Origin: Mycolicibacter acidiphilus
Lineage (GTDB): Bacteria > Actinomycetota > Actinomycetes > Mycobacteriales > Mycobacteriaceae
Length of the DNA: 64,000 bases
Direction: 5' to 3'
Assembly (NCBI RefSeq): GCF_018455725.1
Contig: NZ_JAHCLR010000008.1
Coordinates: forward strand, 62,001 to 126,000
Positions 8,117 to 16,623 of this stretch are shown here, in pieces. The position numbers and the translations under genes are program-made. Under the pieces are notes generated by a model. That model saw nothing but the letters and a program-made list of their open reading frames with translations, did not search any database and was not told the DNA's origin. The number at the start of each line of letters is the position of its first letter. Positions within the stretch are counted from its first letter, which is position 1.

Positions 8117-8710
8117 TCACCACGGTGGTGGTTTGGTGACGCCACCTGTGAGGTCGGCGAGTTGGCATGCGTAGAAGTCGGCGGCGTTCATCCGATACCA
8201 CCAGTGGTTTCCGGCGCCGGTGGTGGCCGACGCGCGTAGGGCGCCAGCCGTGTAGCTGCGCGTCGGGTTGATCAGCCCCACCGGAATCAGTCTTCGGGCC
8301 TGCTCAATCGGGAATCTGAGGTCACTGTCGTTGCTGATCACGACGGCCGCCTCGATCGGTGGGTTGCCCGGCTGCCCGAGGAGGACGTCCAGCAGCAGGT
8401 GAGCGGCGACGTTTACGTCGGAACCCTTCTCTTCTCGACGGGCCACTGAGACGATGAACCGGGCGTTGGGGTCGTCGTGACCGTTACCGTTCTTGACCAT
8501 CACCGGACCGCCAGGGTTGGTAATCACTGGCCGGTTCCGTTTGCCGGGTGTGGCCAGTGGGACGCGGGCCGTTCGGGTGACGTGGTCGGCGATCGGGCCG
8601 CCGGCGAGTTTTCGCAGATCCAGCCAGCGCCAGCCCGCGGTACTCGGGCCGCAAAGGAACTTGCCGCCGTAGTAGAGGTTGAACCCGTCGATGTAGACGC
8701 CTACCCGCAT
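8117..8710 (-). CDS. NYN-domain (DUF88/LabA-like) protein
   Basis: A 197-residue NYN-domain protein; the family belongs to the PIN-like metal-dependent nuclease superfamily. The signature [10 protein letters not shown] is at residues 5-14, [14 protein letters not shown] in the middle and [14 protein letters not shown] later; their Asp residues form the expected metal site. ATG 8710 is chosen because the protein begins directly with the conserved [11 protein letters not shown] strand; upstream residues in the frame are compositional. It is cytoplasmic. I recall no counterpart at this place in M. tuberculosis, so it is probably an insertion. A 24-base inverted repeat lies just upstream. Confidence 0.8.
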   Translation of the reverse strand: MRVGVYIDGFNLYYGGKFLCGPSTAGWRWLDLRKLAGGPIADHVTRTARVPLATPGKRNRPVITNPGGPVMVKNGNGHDDPNARFIVSVARREEKGSDVNVAAHLLLDVLLGQPGNPPIEAAVVISNDSDLRFPIEQARRLIPVGLINPTRSYTAGALRASATTGAGNHWWYRMNAADFYACQLADLTGGVTKPPPW

Positions 8711-8760
8711 GCGACGGACGGTAGTGCCCGGAGAAGCGTCGGGCACTTCAGTACCTGCTC

Positions 8761-8868
8761 TTGTGCCCGCCTCTGCGCGACAACAGGTGTTAGGTGAGGC
8801 GGGGCGGGGCCGCAGTGCGGTGGCCGGGCCTGGCCGGGGCGCGGGTTGTCGCGGGGAGGCGGGCACAA
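8761..8868. repeat. Long inverted repeat, 24-base arms
   Basis: The left arm 8761-8784 begins TTGTGCCCGCCTC and ends GCGACAAC. The right arm 8845-8868 is its reverse complement at 22 of 24 positions. A 60-base GC-rich spacer separates them. It lies between the stop of the membrane protein gene (8900) and the start of the NYN gene (8710), both on the minus strand. It could be a factor-independent terminator, a dispersed palindrome or a MITE-like remnant. No target-site duplication was evident. Confidence 0.7.
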
Positions 8869-8899
8869 CAGATGCCCCTGCCCGACGCGGTCACGGTCG

Positions 8900-10504
8900 T
8901 CAGCGGCGCCGGGCACGCTGGAGCGATTGCAGCACCATCCCCGTCACCCCCGCCACCAGCAACCCCAACCACACCAGGTGCGCCGCCAGCGCGGCCCGTC
9001 GCCGGTCGGCCGGTGCCCCGGGGGTGTCGCCGCCGATCCGGGACAGCGTCAGATCCGCCGGCCCCTCCACCACCAGCCAGCCCACCCCGGCGTCGCGCAG
9101 AGCGGCCGGGTCGGCCGGGTCGAATCCGGGGGCCAGCAGCAGGTCCTGCACGGTGCGGGCGCGGGCGCCCTCTCCGAGCACGGTCGCACCCCCCACGTCC
9201 AGGTCGCCGGTGGACAGCACCTCGGCGCGCACCCAGCGGGGCAGCGGGTCGAGCACCGGCGTCGGCCCCGCCCAGGGAAACCGGCGCATCACACCGGCCG
9301 GCAGCACCGCCACCGGGTGCGGGTCGGCGTTGATGGTCGCGGCCACCGCCGGCCAGGCCGCCGGGTAGCGCACCGGCTCGACGCGGCCCCAGACTCCCCA
9401 GGCGAGATCCGGCAGCACCGCGATCAGTGCCGTGCAGATCCCGACGGTTATCGGGACCGTCAGCCGCCGAAACACCATCGTCGCGCCGGCGGCGGCCAGC
9501 GCGTAGCCGGGCATCGCCAGCGCCACCCACTTCTGCCCGTCACGCAGCACCCCCATGCCGGGGACGGCCTCGATCAGGCGCTGCAGTACCACTAAACCCG
9601 GCCCGGTCGCGGACACCGCGATCAGCAGCACCGCCACTGCGGCCAGCACCAGCAGCGGGCGGGCCGCCCGTCGTCGCCACACCGTCGGCAACCCGACGGC
9701 CACCACGCCGAGCAGCACCAGCGTCGCCACCACCGCGAACAGCGTCGTCCGCGAACCGGGCACCGCGTCGGCGTTCCAGATGCCGCCCAGCCCGGCCACG
9801 CTGCCCAGCGTGCCCAGGCCGGGTTCGGCCCGCGCCGCGAACGCCGGCACCCCGGTAGGGTCGGCCGGCGCGGTCACCGGGTGCAGCGCGTACGCCACCG
9901 CCCACGGCAGCGCAGCCGCCACCGCAATCGCCAGCACGACCCCCAGCCGGCGCAGTCCCGCACACGCCAGGGCCGTCACCGCGGCCAGGATCAGCCCGGT
10001 CGGCGTCAACCCGGCCACCGCGACGAAGAACACCAGCGCGAACAGCGAAGGCTCCCCGGTCCGCATCCGCAGCACCGCCGCCGCCACCCACGGCAGGCAG
10101 CCGTAACCGACCAGCAGACTCCAGTGCCCCTGCAGCAGCCGTTCGGCGACGTAGGGATTCCAGACCGCGAGCGTGGCCGCCGCCAACTGCCCGCCCACAC
10201 CGGCTGTCGGCAGCACCACAACGACCAGGCGTGCCGCGCCCCACCCGGCCAGCCACACCCCGGCGAACAGCACCGCCTTGACCAGGACCCCGCCGTCGAC
10301 CAGATGCGACCCCAGTGCGACCGCGAAGTCCTGCGGGACCGCCCGCGGGGCACCCTCCCCGACGCCCAGGGCGGCGTCGGTCAGATAGGACCGCGGCGTG
10401 GACACCGCGTCGCGCAGCAGCAGGTAGCCGGGCCGCAGCAGCGGCGCCAGCAGCAGCGCGGTCAGCCCCAGCGCGTACGCCGGTGCCAGCCAGCGCCGGA
10501 ACAC
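8900..10504 (-). CDS. Polytopic membrane protein (Rv0226c-like)
   Basis: An integral membrane protein of about 534 residues with many hydrophobic segments along most of its length (for example LGLTALLLAPLL, VLLIAVSATGPGLVVL and VPITVGICTALIAVLP). It has a C-terminal extracytoplasmic part of about 120 residues and a last membrane helix before the basic tail QRARRR. The overall look is that of GT-C-like or YfhO-like envelope proteins, but no catalytic motif is certain. The start is placed at GTG 10502-10504, one base after the stop of the upstream DUF3068 gene; a longer N-terminus overlapping that gene cannot be excluded. From memory it corresponds to Rv0226c by position and by cotranscription with Rv0227c. 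Confidence 0.8.
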   Translation of the reverse strand: MFRRWLAPAYALGLTALLLAPLLRPGYLLLRDAVSTPRSYLTDAALGVGEGAPRAVPQDFAVALGSHLVDGGVLVKAVLFAGVWLAGWGAARLVVVVLPTAGVGGQLAAATLAVWNPYVAERLLQGHWSLLVGYGCLPWVAAAVLRMRTGEPSLFALVFFVAVAGLTPTGLILAAVTALACAGLRRLGVVLAIAVAAALPWAVAYALHPVTAPADPTGVPAFAARAEPGLGTLGSVAGLGGIWNADAVPGSRTTLFAVVATLVLLGVVAVGLPTVWRRRAARPLLVLAAVAVLLIAVSATGPGLVVLQRLIEAVPGMGVLRDGQKWVALAMPGYALAAAGATMVFRRLTVPITVGICTALIAVLPDLAWGVWGRVEPVRYPAAWPAVAATINADPHPVAVLPAGVMRRFPWAGPTPVLDPLPRWVRAEVLSTGDLDVGGATVLGEGARARTVQDLLLAPGFDPADPAALRDAGVGWLVVEGPADLTLSRIGGDTPGAPADRRRAALAAHLVWLGLLVAGVTGMVLQSLQRARRR

Positions 10505-10505
10505 G

Positions 10506-11738
10506 CTACGACTGGTCGGGAGTCGGGTTCGACTCGGAGGATTCCAGGTGCGGCCGCTGCGCGGGCAGCTTCTCGGTCTCGGCCTCGGCGCCGGACGACT
10601 GCTCGGCCGGGGTGCTCTTGCGCGGGATGCCGCCGAACAGCCCCTCGTCGGCGCCGTCCGGGCGACGACGGCCCAGGGCGGATTCGGCCGGCAGGCTGAA
10701 CCAGCCGACCAGGACACCGCCGACCAGGGCGATCAGGCCCGCGGCGGTGAAGGTGATCGGCAGGATCCGCGACCACAGCGCCAGCCGGTCCCGCTCGTCG
10801 CGGGCCGCGTTGACCTGCGCCTCCACGGTCTCCTCGGTGCTGGAGACGGTGTAGTCGACCAGCGCCATCTCCGGCTTGAGCGGGTCCCGGGCGTAGTAGT
10901 GGTTGGCGTGCACCTTGGACTTCACGATGGTGCCGGACACCGGGTCCACCCACATCGTCCGCTGGACGGCGTAGTACCGCGTCATCGTGACGTCTTCCTC
11001 GGGATCCTCGGTTTCGAGGTTCCACATCCGCGCCGGCGCGGTGATCTCGCCGTCCTCGTCGTGGCCGTGCAGTGACGGGTAGCGCACCGGCTCGGCGAGC
11101 GTGCCGTCGGCGTCGTAGCCGATGTTCTGGGTGAACCGGTAGGTGGTCAGCCCGTTGACGTCCTCTTCACCCTCGTAGTTCGCCTCGAACGCCCGCTGGG
11201 CGATCGCGTCGAAGTACTGGTAGGACTTCTTCTCGGTGTGGAACGGGAACCGGTAGGACAGGCCCTCGTGCGGCAGCGCGATGTTGGTCGGCGGGCTGTC
11301 GTCGTCGAAGCTCCGGGGCTTCTGCACATAACCGCCGGCGTGCGCGTCATCGGAGACGGCTTCGGCGGTGCTGCGGTCCAGGGTCACGGTGTCGACGATC
11401 GCCAGCAGCAGACCGGCGTCCTTCTGCTTGTCCGCGCGCCGCAGCGACGATCCGGCCTGCAGCGTCACCACGTCGGCATTGGCGGGGGTCTCGACGTCGA
11501 TCTGCTCCTGGGCCACCAGTTGGACGTCCGGGTCGACGACGGCGTGCTCGGTCAGCAGGGACTCCGGGTCGAGTGCGGCGCCGGTGCCGGTGCTGATCAG
11601 CGTGGTGTCGATGTCGAGTGGAATCTTGGCGATCTTGCCCACGGTGTAGGTGGACAGCAGCAGCGCGGCGATCAGCAGGGCGGCACCGAGACCCATGACT
11701 GCGCATGCCGCGATACGCATCATGACTGCCCGGTTCAC
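10506..11738 (-). CDS. DUF3068 membrane protein (Rv0227c-like)
   Basis: A 410-residue protein with one N-terminal transmembrane helix (CAVMGLGAALLIAALLLSTY), a large extracytoplasmic domain of about 300 residues, a second helix near residue 330 (ITFTAAGLIALVGGVLVGWF) and a disordered acidic cytoplasmic tail. This architecture and the VGKIAKIPLDIDTTLISTG segment are typical of the actinobacterial DUF3068 family. The GTG at 11738 is used; ATG codons five and six codons later are alternatives. The Rv0226c-like gene follows after one base, so the two are one operon. Their function is not established; an envelope role is likely. Confidence 0.8.
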   Translation of the reverse strand: MNRAVMMRIAACAVMGLGAALLIAALLLSTYTVGKIAKIPLDIDTTLISTGTGAALDPESLLTEHAVVDPDVQLVAQEQIDVETPANADVVTLQAGSSLRRADKQKDAGLLLAIVDTVTLDRSTAEAVSDDAHAGGYVQKPRSFDDDSPPTNIALPHEGLSYRFPFHTEKKSYQYFDAIAQRAFEANYEGEEDVNGLTTYRFTQNIGYDADGTLAEPVRYPSLHGHDEDGEITAPARMWNLETEDPEEDVTMTRYYAVQRTMWVDPVSGTIVKSKVHANHYYARDPLKPEMALVDYTVSSTEETVEAQVNAARDERDRLALWSRILPITFTAAGLIALVGGVLVGWFSLPAESALGRRRPDGADEGLFGGIPRKSTPAEQSSGAEAETEKLPAQRPHLESSESNPTPDQS

Positions 11739-11811
11739 GTCGCCGCATCCTCCTATTGACCCCGGATAAAACCTGTTCGACCCTAACAGCAGAAATTAAA
11801 GCCGCTACTGT

Positions 11812-13011
11812 GTGTCCATCGGCGCTTCGGACACAAATCAGATCAACCAGCAGATGGGCGGTGCCCGCAGCTTCCTGCCGGCTGTCGAGGGAATGCGCGC
11901 CTGCGCCGCCATCGGCGTCGTCATCACCCACGTCGCGTTCCAGACCGGACACTCCACCGGCATCAGCGGCCGACTGTGGGGCCGCTTCGACATGGCGGTG
12001 GCGGTGTTCTTCGCGCTGAGCGGGTTTCTGCTGTGGCGGGGGCATGCCGCGGCCGCCCGCGGGCTGCGCGATGCGCCGCCGGCCGGGCACTACCTGCGCT
12101 CCCGCGTGGTCCGCATCATGCCCGCCTACCTGGTGTCGGTGGTGGTGATCCTGGCCCTGCTGCCCGACGCCGGCGGTACCAGCCTGACCGTGTGGCTGGC
12201 CAACCTGACCATGACCCAGATCTACGTGCCGCTGACGCTGACACCGGGGCTGACCCAGATGTGGAGCCTGGCCGTCGAGGTGAGCTTCTATATAGCCCTG
12301 CCGCTGCTCGCGCTGGGCGCGCGACGGCTACCGGTGCGCGCCCGGGTGCCGGTGATCGCCGCGGTGGCACTGCTCAGCCTGGGCTGGGGCTTCCTGCCGA
12401 TCCACACCCCCTACGGGGTGAACCCGCTGAACTGGGCGCCGGCCTACGGCTGCTGGTTCGGGGCCGGGATGCTGCTGGCGGAGTGGACGTACGAACCCCT
12501 CGGCTGGGTGCACCGGTTGGCCCGGCGCCGCTGGCTGATGGCGCTGGTGACCGTGGTCGCGTTCGTGGTGGCCGCCTCCCCGCTGGCCGGCCCGGAGGGG
12601 CTGACCCCGGCGACCGTCAACCAGTTCATCGTCCGCACCGCGATGGGCGGGGTGCTGGCGTGGAGCCTGCTGGCGCCGCTGGTGCTGGACACCCCCGACA
12701 CGGCGCACCGGTTCCTGGGCAGCGGCCCGATGGTGACGCTGGGCCGCTGGTCCTACGGCATCTTCATCTGGCACCTGGCCGCACTGGACATGGTGTTCCC
12801 GGTGATCGGCAAGTTCGCGTTCACCGGGGACATGGCGGTGGTGCTGGTGCTGACGATGGTGTTCACCGTCGCGATCGCGGCGGTGAGCTACGCGCTGGTG
12901 GAGCAGCCGTGCCGGGAACGGTTGCGCGGCTGGGAGACCCGGCATCACTCCCCGGCACTGACCCCGGCGCCGGTCCTCGGCGATCCGGTCGCGGCGACCA
13001 GCCCGGCGTGA
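11812..13011 (+). CDS. Acyltransferase 3 family membrane protein (Rv0228-like)
   Basis: A 399-residue integral membrane acyltransferase (AT3/OafA-like), which transfers acyl groups to envelope sugars or lipids. The N-terminal RSFLPAVEGMRACAAIGVV and downstream HVAFQTG carry the family's conserved Arg and His. FFALSGFLLWRG and the SLAVEVSFYIALPLL segment are also typical, and about ten hydrophobic helices follow. The start is uncertain: GTG 11812 is used, but a TACTGT box at 11806-11811 would favour the in-frame ATG at 11854. The gene diverges from the DUF3068 gene. Its last 67 bases overlap the luciferase-like gene on the other strand. Confidence 0.85.
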   Translation: MSIGASDTNQINQQMGGARSFLPAVEGMRACAAIGVVITHVAFQTGHSTGISGRLWGRFDMAVAVFFALSGFLLWRGHAAAARGLRDAPPAGHYLRSRVVRIMPAYLVSVVVILALLPDAGGTSLTVWLANLTMTQIYVPLTLTPGLTQMWSLAVEVSFYIALPLLALGARRLPVRARVPVIAAVALLSLGWGFLPIHTPYGVNPLNWAPAYGCWFGAGMLLAEWTYEPLGWVHRLARRRWLMALVTVVAFVVAASPLAGPEGLTPATVNQFIVRTAMGGVLAWSLLAPLVLDTPDTAHRFLGSGPMVTLGRWSYGIFIWHLAALDMVFPVIGKFAFTGDMAVVLVLTMVFTVAIAAVSYALVEQPCRERLRGWETRHHSPALTPAPVLGDPVAATSPA

Positions 13012-14054
13012 GTCGGGCCGTCCGGCACGTGCGCCGGCCGGGCCGCGTCGAACTCCTTACGCAGCGTTGGGATCACCTCGCCGCCGAGTAGCTCCAGCTG
13101 CTCCAGCACCGTCTTCAGCGGCAGGCCGGCGTGGTCGACCAGGAACAGCTGGCGCTGGTAGTCGCCGACGTGCTCGCGGAACGTCAGCGTCTTGTCGATC
13201 ACCTGCTGCGGGCTGCCGACGGTCAGCGGGGTCTGCTCGGTGAACTCCTCCAGCGACGGGCCGTGCCCGTAGACCGGGGCGTTGTCGAAGTACGGCCGGA
13301 ACTCGTTGACGGCGTCCTGGGAGTTGCGCCGCAGGAACACCTGCCCGCCGAGCCCGACGACCGCCTGATCGGCCGAACCGTGCCCGTAGTGCTCGAACCG
13401 TTCGCGATACAGCCCGACCATCCGCTGGGAGTGCTCAGTGGGCCAGAAGATGTGGTTGGCGAAGAACCCGTCGCCGTAATAGGCGGCCAGTTCGGCGACC
13501 TCCGGGCTGCGGATCGAGCCGTGCCAGACGAACGGCGCCACCCCGTCCAGTGGTCGGGGGGTCGCGGTGAACGACTGCAGCGGCGTGCGGAACCTGCCCT
13601 GCCAGTCCACCACGTCCTCGCGCCACAGCCGGTGCAGCAGACCGTAATTCTCCACGGTCAGCGGCATGCCGTCGCGGATGTCCTTGCCGAACCACGGATA
13701 CACCGGACCGGTGTTGCCGCGCCCGAGCATCAGGTCTACGCGGCCGTCGGCTAGATGCTGCAGCATCGCGAAGTCCTCGGCGATCTTCACCGGGTCGTTG
13801 GTGGTGATCAAGGTGGTGGCGGTGGACAGGATGATCTTCTCGGTGCGGCCGGCGATGTAGCCCAGCAGAGTCGTCGGCGACGACGGCACGAACGGCGGGT
13901 TGTGGTGTTCACCGGTGGCGAACACGTCCAGGCCGACCTCTTCGGCCTTTTCGGCGATGGCCGTCATCGCCTTGATCCGCTCCGCCTCGGTGGGGGCGCG
14001 GCCGGTGGTGGGGTCGACGGTGACATCGCCGACGCTGAAGACACCGAACTGCAT
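12945..14054 (-). CDS. Luciferase-like FMN-dependent monooxygenase (CE1758 type)
   Basis: A 369-residue bacterial-luciferase-fold flavoprotein. The (beta/alpha)8 pattern is visible: MQFGVFSVGDV first strand, FATGEHHNPP, ILSTATTLITTNDP, GRVDLMLGRGN and TVGSPQQVIDK. TGEHHNP is typical of the FMN-dependent subgroup rather than of F420 enzymes. It diverges from a MarR gene across 82 bases holding a palindromic operator, so the MarR protein probably controls it. The 3' end overlaps the acyltransferase gene by 67 bases on the opposite strand; the extension beyond about residue 345 is low-complexity and may vary between strains. The substrate is unknown. Confidence 0.85.
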   Translation of the reverse strand: MQFGVFSVGDVTVDPTTGRAPTEAERIKAMTAIAEKAEEVGLDVFATGEHHNPPFVPSSPTTLLGYIAGRTEKIILSTATTLITTNDPVKIAEDFAMLQHLADGRVDLMLGRGNTGPVYPWFGKDIRDGMPLTVENYGLLHRLWREDVVDWQGRFRTPLQSFTATPRPLDGVAPFVWHGSIRSPEVAELAAYYGDGFFANHIFWPTEHSQRMVGLYRERFEHYGHGSADQAVVGLGGQVFLRRNSQDAVNEFRPYFDNAPVYGHGPSLEEFTEQTPLTVGSPQQVIDKTLTFREHVGDYQRQLFLVDHAGLPLKTVLEQLELLGGEVIPTLRKEFDAARPAHVPDGPTHAGLVAATGSPRTGAGVSAGE

Positions 14055-14071
14055 GGTGGGCTCCTTCGGTA

Positions 14072-14095
14072 AGGTAATTCAAATCTTGACTACCT
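14072..14095. promoter_or_regulatory. Candidate MarR operator
   Basis: AGGTA (14072-14076) is mirrored by TACCT (14091-14095). Between them lies the palindrome TCAA-ATC-TTGA (14079-14089). The site is in the divergent gap between the luciferase-like gene and the MarR gene, where an autoregulating MarR protein normally binds. Binding is inferred from position and symmetry only. Confidence 0.5.
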
Positions 14096-14136
14096 GAACA
14101 CCGGCTGGTTGACTGGTTATTCCGGAGGTGATGACC

Positions 14137-14586
14137 ATGCCGCTCGATCACGCTCAACTGCGCGCCTGGGCCGCCTACATCGAGGCCAGCCTGCGCCTGC
14201 AGACACTCCTCGACGAGGCGCTGCGCGCCGAAGCCGGACTCACGCTGTTCGACTACCACCTGCTGGTGGTGCTCTCCGAAGCGCCGCAGCGGCGACTGCG
14301 GATGAGCGAACTGGCCGAGCGGATGGTGTTCTCCCGCAGCCGGATGACCTATCAGGTGAACTCGATGATCAAACGCGGCCTGGTGATCCGGGAGGCCGCC
14401 CCCGACGACGGTCGCGGCTACCGGGCGGTGCTCACCGCCACCGGATGGGAGACCCTGCGGGCCGCGGCGCCCCGGCATGCGGCGGCGGTGCAGCGGCTGT
14501 TCCTCGACCAGATCGCGCCGGACGAACTGCCCTGCATCGAGCGGGTCTTCACCCGACTGCACGCCTCCCTGACGGCCGGCCCGTGA
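14137..14586 (+). CDS. MarR-family transcriptional regulator
   Basis: A 149-residue winged-helix regulator. Residues about 50-95 (RRLRMSELAERMVFSRSRMT, then SMIKRGLVIREAAPDDGRGY) form the recognition helix and the wing with the conserved D-x-R-G motif of MarR proteins. The ATG at 14137 is preferred: GGAGG at 14124-14128 is eight bases upstream, whereas GTG 14128 and ATG 14131 touch it. The stop overlaps the pirin GTG (14583-14586). It probably represses its own operon and the divergent monooxygenase gene until a phenolic or oxidised ligand binds. Confidence 0.9.
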   Translation: MPLDHAQLRAWAAYIEASLRLQTLLDEALRAEAGLTLFDYHLLVVLSEAPQRRLRMSELAERMVFSRSRMTYQVNSMIKRGLVIREAAPDDGRGYRAVLTATGWETLRAAAPRHAAAVQRLFLDQIAPDELPCIERVFTRLHASLTAGP

Positions 14587-15584
14587 GCAACACCGAGGAG
14601 CATCCGGCCGAGCTGCTCGGCGAGTGCGGGTCCTGCCCGGTCGACGACGCGGGACACCCGGTGGTGGAGGTGCTGTCCGCCCGCGAGGTGCCCCTCGGTG
14701 GACCGCGCGCCATGGCCGTGCGCCGCACGCTGCCGCAGCGGCAGCGGTCGATGGTCGGCGCCTGGTGCTTCGCCGACCACTACGGCCCCGACGACGTCTC
14801 GGTCACCGGCGGCATGATGGTGCCTCCGCACCCGCACACCGGACTGCAGACCGTGAGCTGGCTGTTCAGCGGCGAGATCGAGCACCGCGACTCCGGCGGT
14901 GTGCACGCCGTCGTCCGGCCGGGTGAGCTGAACCTGATGACCGGCGGCCGCGGCATCTGCCACTCGGAGGTGTCCACGCCGGCGACGACGATCCTGCACG
15001 GGGCGCAGCTGTGGGTGGCGCTGCCCGATGCGGCCCGCGACGCGCCGCGCGACTTCCAGCACTACGTGCCGCCGGCGGTCGAGGTCGACGGTGCGTGGGT
15101 GCGGGTGTTCCTCGGGGCGCTGGCGGGTCAGGTGTCGCCGGTGCGGACCTTCACCCCGCTGGTGGGCGCCGAGATCACCGTCGGCCCGGGCGCCCGGGTG
15201 GAGCTTGCGGTGGTGCCGGACTTCGAGCACGGCCTGCTGGCCGACAGTGCCGAGCTGCTACTCGGAGACACCGCCCTGGCTCGCGGCGAACTCGGCTACG
15301 TCGGCACCGGGGCGTCCACCCTGGCGGTGCACAACCCGACCGGGACCGCGGGCCGAGCCCTGCTGCTGGGCGGTGCGCCGTTCGACGAGGAGATCGTGAT
15401 GTGGTGGAACTTCGTCGGCCGCAGCCACGACGAGATCGTCGCGTTCCGGGCGGACTGGCAGCGTGAGACCGAGCGGTTCGGCCGGGTCGACGGATACCGG
15501 GCCGGGTCGAGCGGGATCGAACGGCTGCCGGCGCCGGTGCTGCCGCCGGTGCGAATCCGGCCGCGCGGCAACCGGTCTCAGTAG
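14583..15584 (+). CDS. Pirin-family protein
   Basis: A 333-residue bicupin of the pirin family. The metal-binding signature PPHPHTGLQTVSWLFSGEIE holds the conserved histidines, followed by VRPGELNLMTGGRGICHSE. Some bacterial pirins act as quercetin dioxygenases and others as redox-dependent regulators. It is translationally coupled to MarR by a GTGA overlap. Together with the divergent FMN monooxygenase it suggests a response to quinones, flavonoids or other electrophiles. The last seven bases overlap the lactonase gene on the other strand. Confidence 0.85.
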   Translation: MSNTEEHPAELLGECGSCPVDDAGHPVVEVLSAREVPLGGPRAMAVRRTLPQRQRSMVGAWCFADHYGPDDVSVTGGMMVPPHPHTGLQTVSWLFSGEIEHRDSGGVHAVVRPGELNLMTGGRGICHSEVSTPATTILHGAQLWVALPDAARDAPRDFQHYVPPAVEVDGAWVRVFLGALAGQVSPVRTFTPLVGAEITVGPGARVELAVVPDFEHGLLADSAELLLGDTALARGELGYVGTGASTLAVHNPTGTAGRALLLGGAPFDEEIVMWWNFVGRSHDEIVAFRADWQRETERFGRVDGYRAGSSGIERLPAPVLPPVRIRPRGNRSQ

Positions 15585-16555
15585 CCGCCGGAGTGCTCGA
15601 AGATCCGCCGCGGGTTGTCCACCAGCATCGTGCGCAACTGTTCGTCGGTGACACCGCGGGCCTTCAGCGCCGGGATCACGTCGCGGTGGATGTGCAGGTA
15701 GTTCCAGTTCGGCGCGGCCACCGGCAGCAGTTCCTCCGGCAGCGCGTCGAAATAGCACATCGCATCGTGCGAGAGCACCATCTTGTCGGCGTGCCCGCGC
15801 TCGCACATCGCCGCCACCGTGTTCACCCGGTCCTCGAACGGCAGGATCGTGTCGATGCCGAACCGGTCCATGCCCAGGTACGATCCGGCGGCGATCAGCT
15901 CCTCCAGGTAGCCCAGGTCGGTCGAGTCCCCGGAGTGCCCGATCACCACCCGGGACAGGTCCACCCCCTCGGATTCGAAGATCCGCTGCTGCTCCAGGCC
16001 GCGCCGCAACCCGGCATGGGTGTGGGTGGAGATCGGCACCCCGGTGCGCCGATGTGCTTGGGCGACCGCCCGCAGCACCCGCTCCACCCCGGGGGTGACG
16101 CCCGGTTCGTCGGTGGCGCACTTGAGGATCGCCGCTTTGATGCCGGTGTCGGCGATGCCCTGCTCGATGTCGCGGACGAACAGTTCGGTCATGATCTCCG
16201 GGCCGTCGAACGGGGTGCCCGGCCCGAGGTAGTGGAAGCAGAACGGCACGTCGTTGTAGGTGTAGACGCCGGTGGCCACCACGATGTTCAACTCGGTCTG
16301 TGCGGCCACCCGGGCGATCCGCGGCAGGTAGCGGCCCAGCCCGATCACGGTCAGGTCCACGATCGTGTCCACCCCGACGGCCTTGAGTTCGTTGAGCCGG
16401 CGCACCGCGTCGGCCACCCGCGCGTCCTCGTCGCCCCACGCCTCCGGGTAGTTCTGGGCGACCTCGGTGGTCATCACGAAGACGTGCTCGTGCATCAGCG
16501 TGACGCCCAGGTTCGCGGTGTCGATCGGTCCCCGGGCGGTGCTCAGCTGTGACAT
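15578..16555 (-). CDS. php: Phosphotriesterase-like lactonase (Php, Rv0230c-like)
   Basis: A 325-residue amidohydrolase-superfamily enzyme of the PLL group, hydrolysing lactones with weak phosphotriesterase activity. The metal ligands are visible in order: LMHEHVF (HxH), the carbamylated-lysine motif AAILKCATDE, THTHAG, VVIGHSGD and the Asp in MVLSHDAMC. The length is normal for the family. No signal peptide is seen, so it is cytosolic. From memory Rv0230c occupies the same place. Possible substrates include acyl-homoserine or delta-lactones. Confidence 0.9.
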   Translation of the reverse strand: MSQLSTARGPIDTANLGVTLMHEHVFVMTTEVAQNYPEAWGDEDARVADAVRRLNELKAVGVDTIVDLTVIGLGRYLPRIARVAAQTELNIVVATGVYTYNDVPFCFHYLGPGTPFDGPEIMTELFVRDIEQGIADTGIKAAILKCATDEPGVTPGVERVLRAVAQAHRRTGVPISTHTHAGLRRGLEQQRIFESEGVDLSRVVIGHSGDSTDLGYLEELIAAGSYLGMDRFGIDTILPFEDRVNTVAAMCERGHADKMVLSHDAMCYFDALPEELLPVAAPNWNYLHIHRDVIPALKARGVTDEQLRTMLVDNPRRIFEHSGGY

Positions 16556-16623
16556 TGCTTGATAGTAGGGAGATGCCGCCGGTTCTCGCCGAGAATCGAT
16601 GGCGATACCTGAAGGGGGAGACG

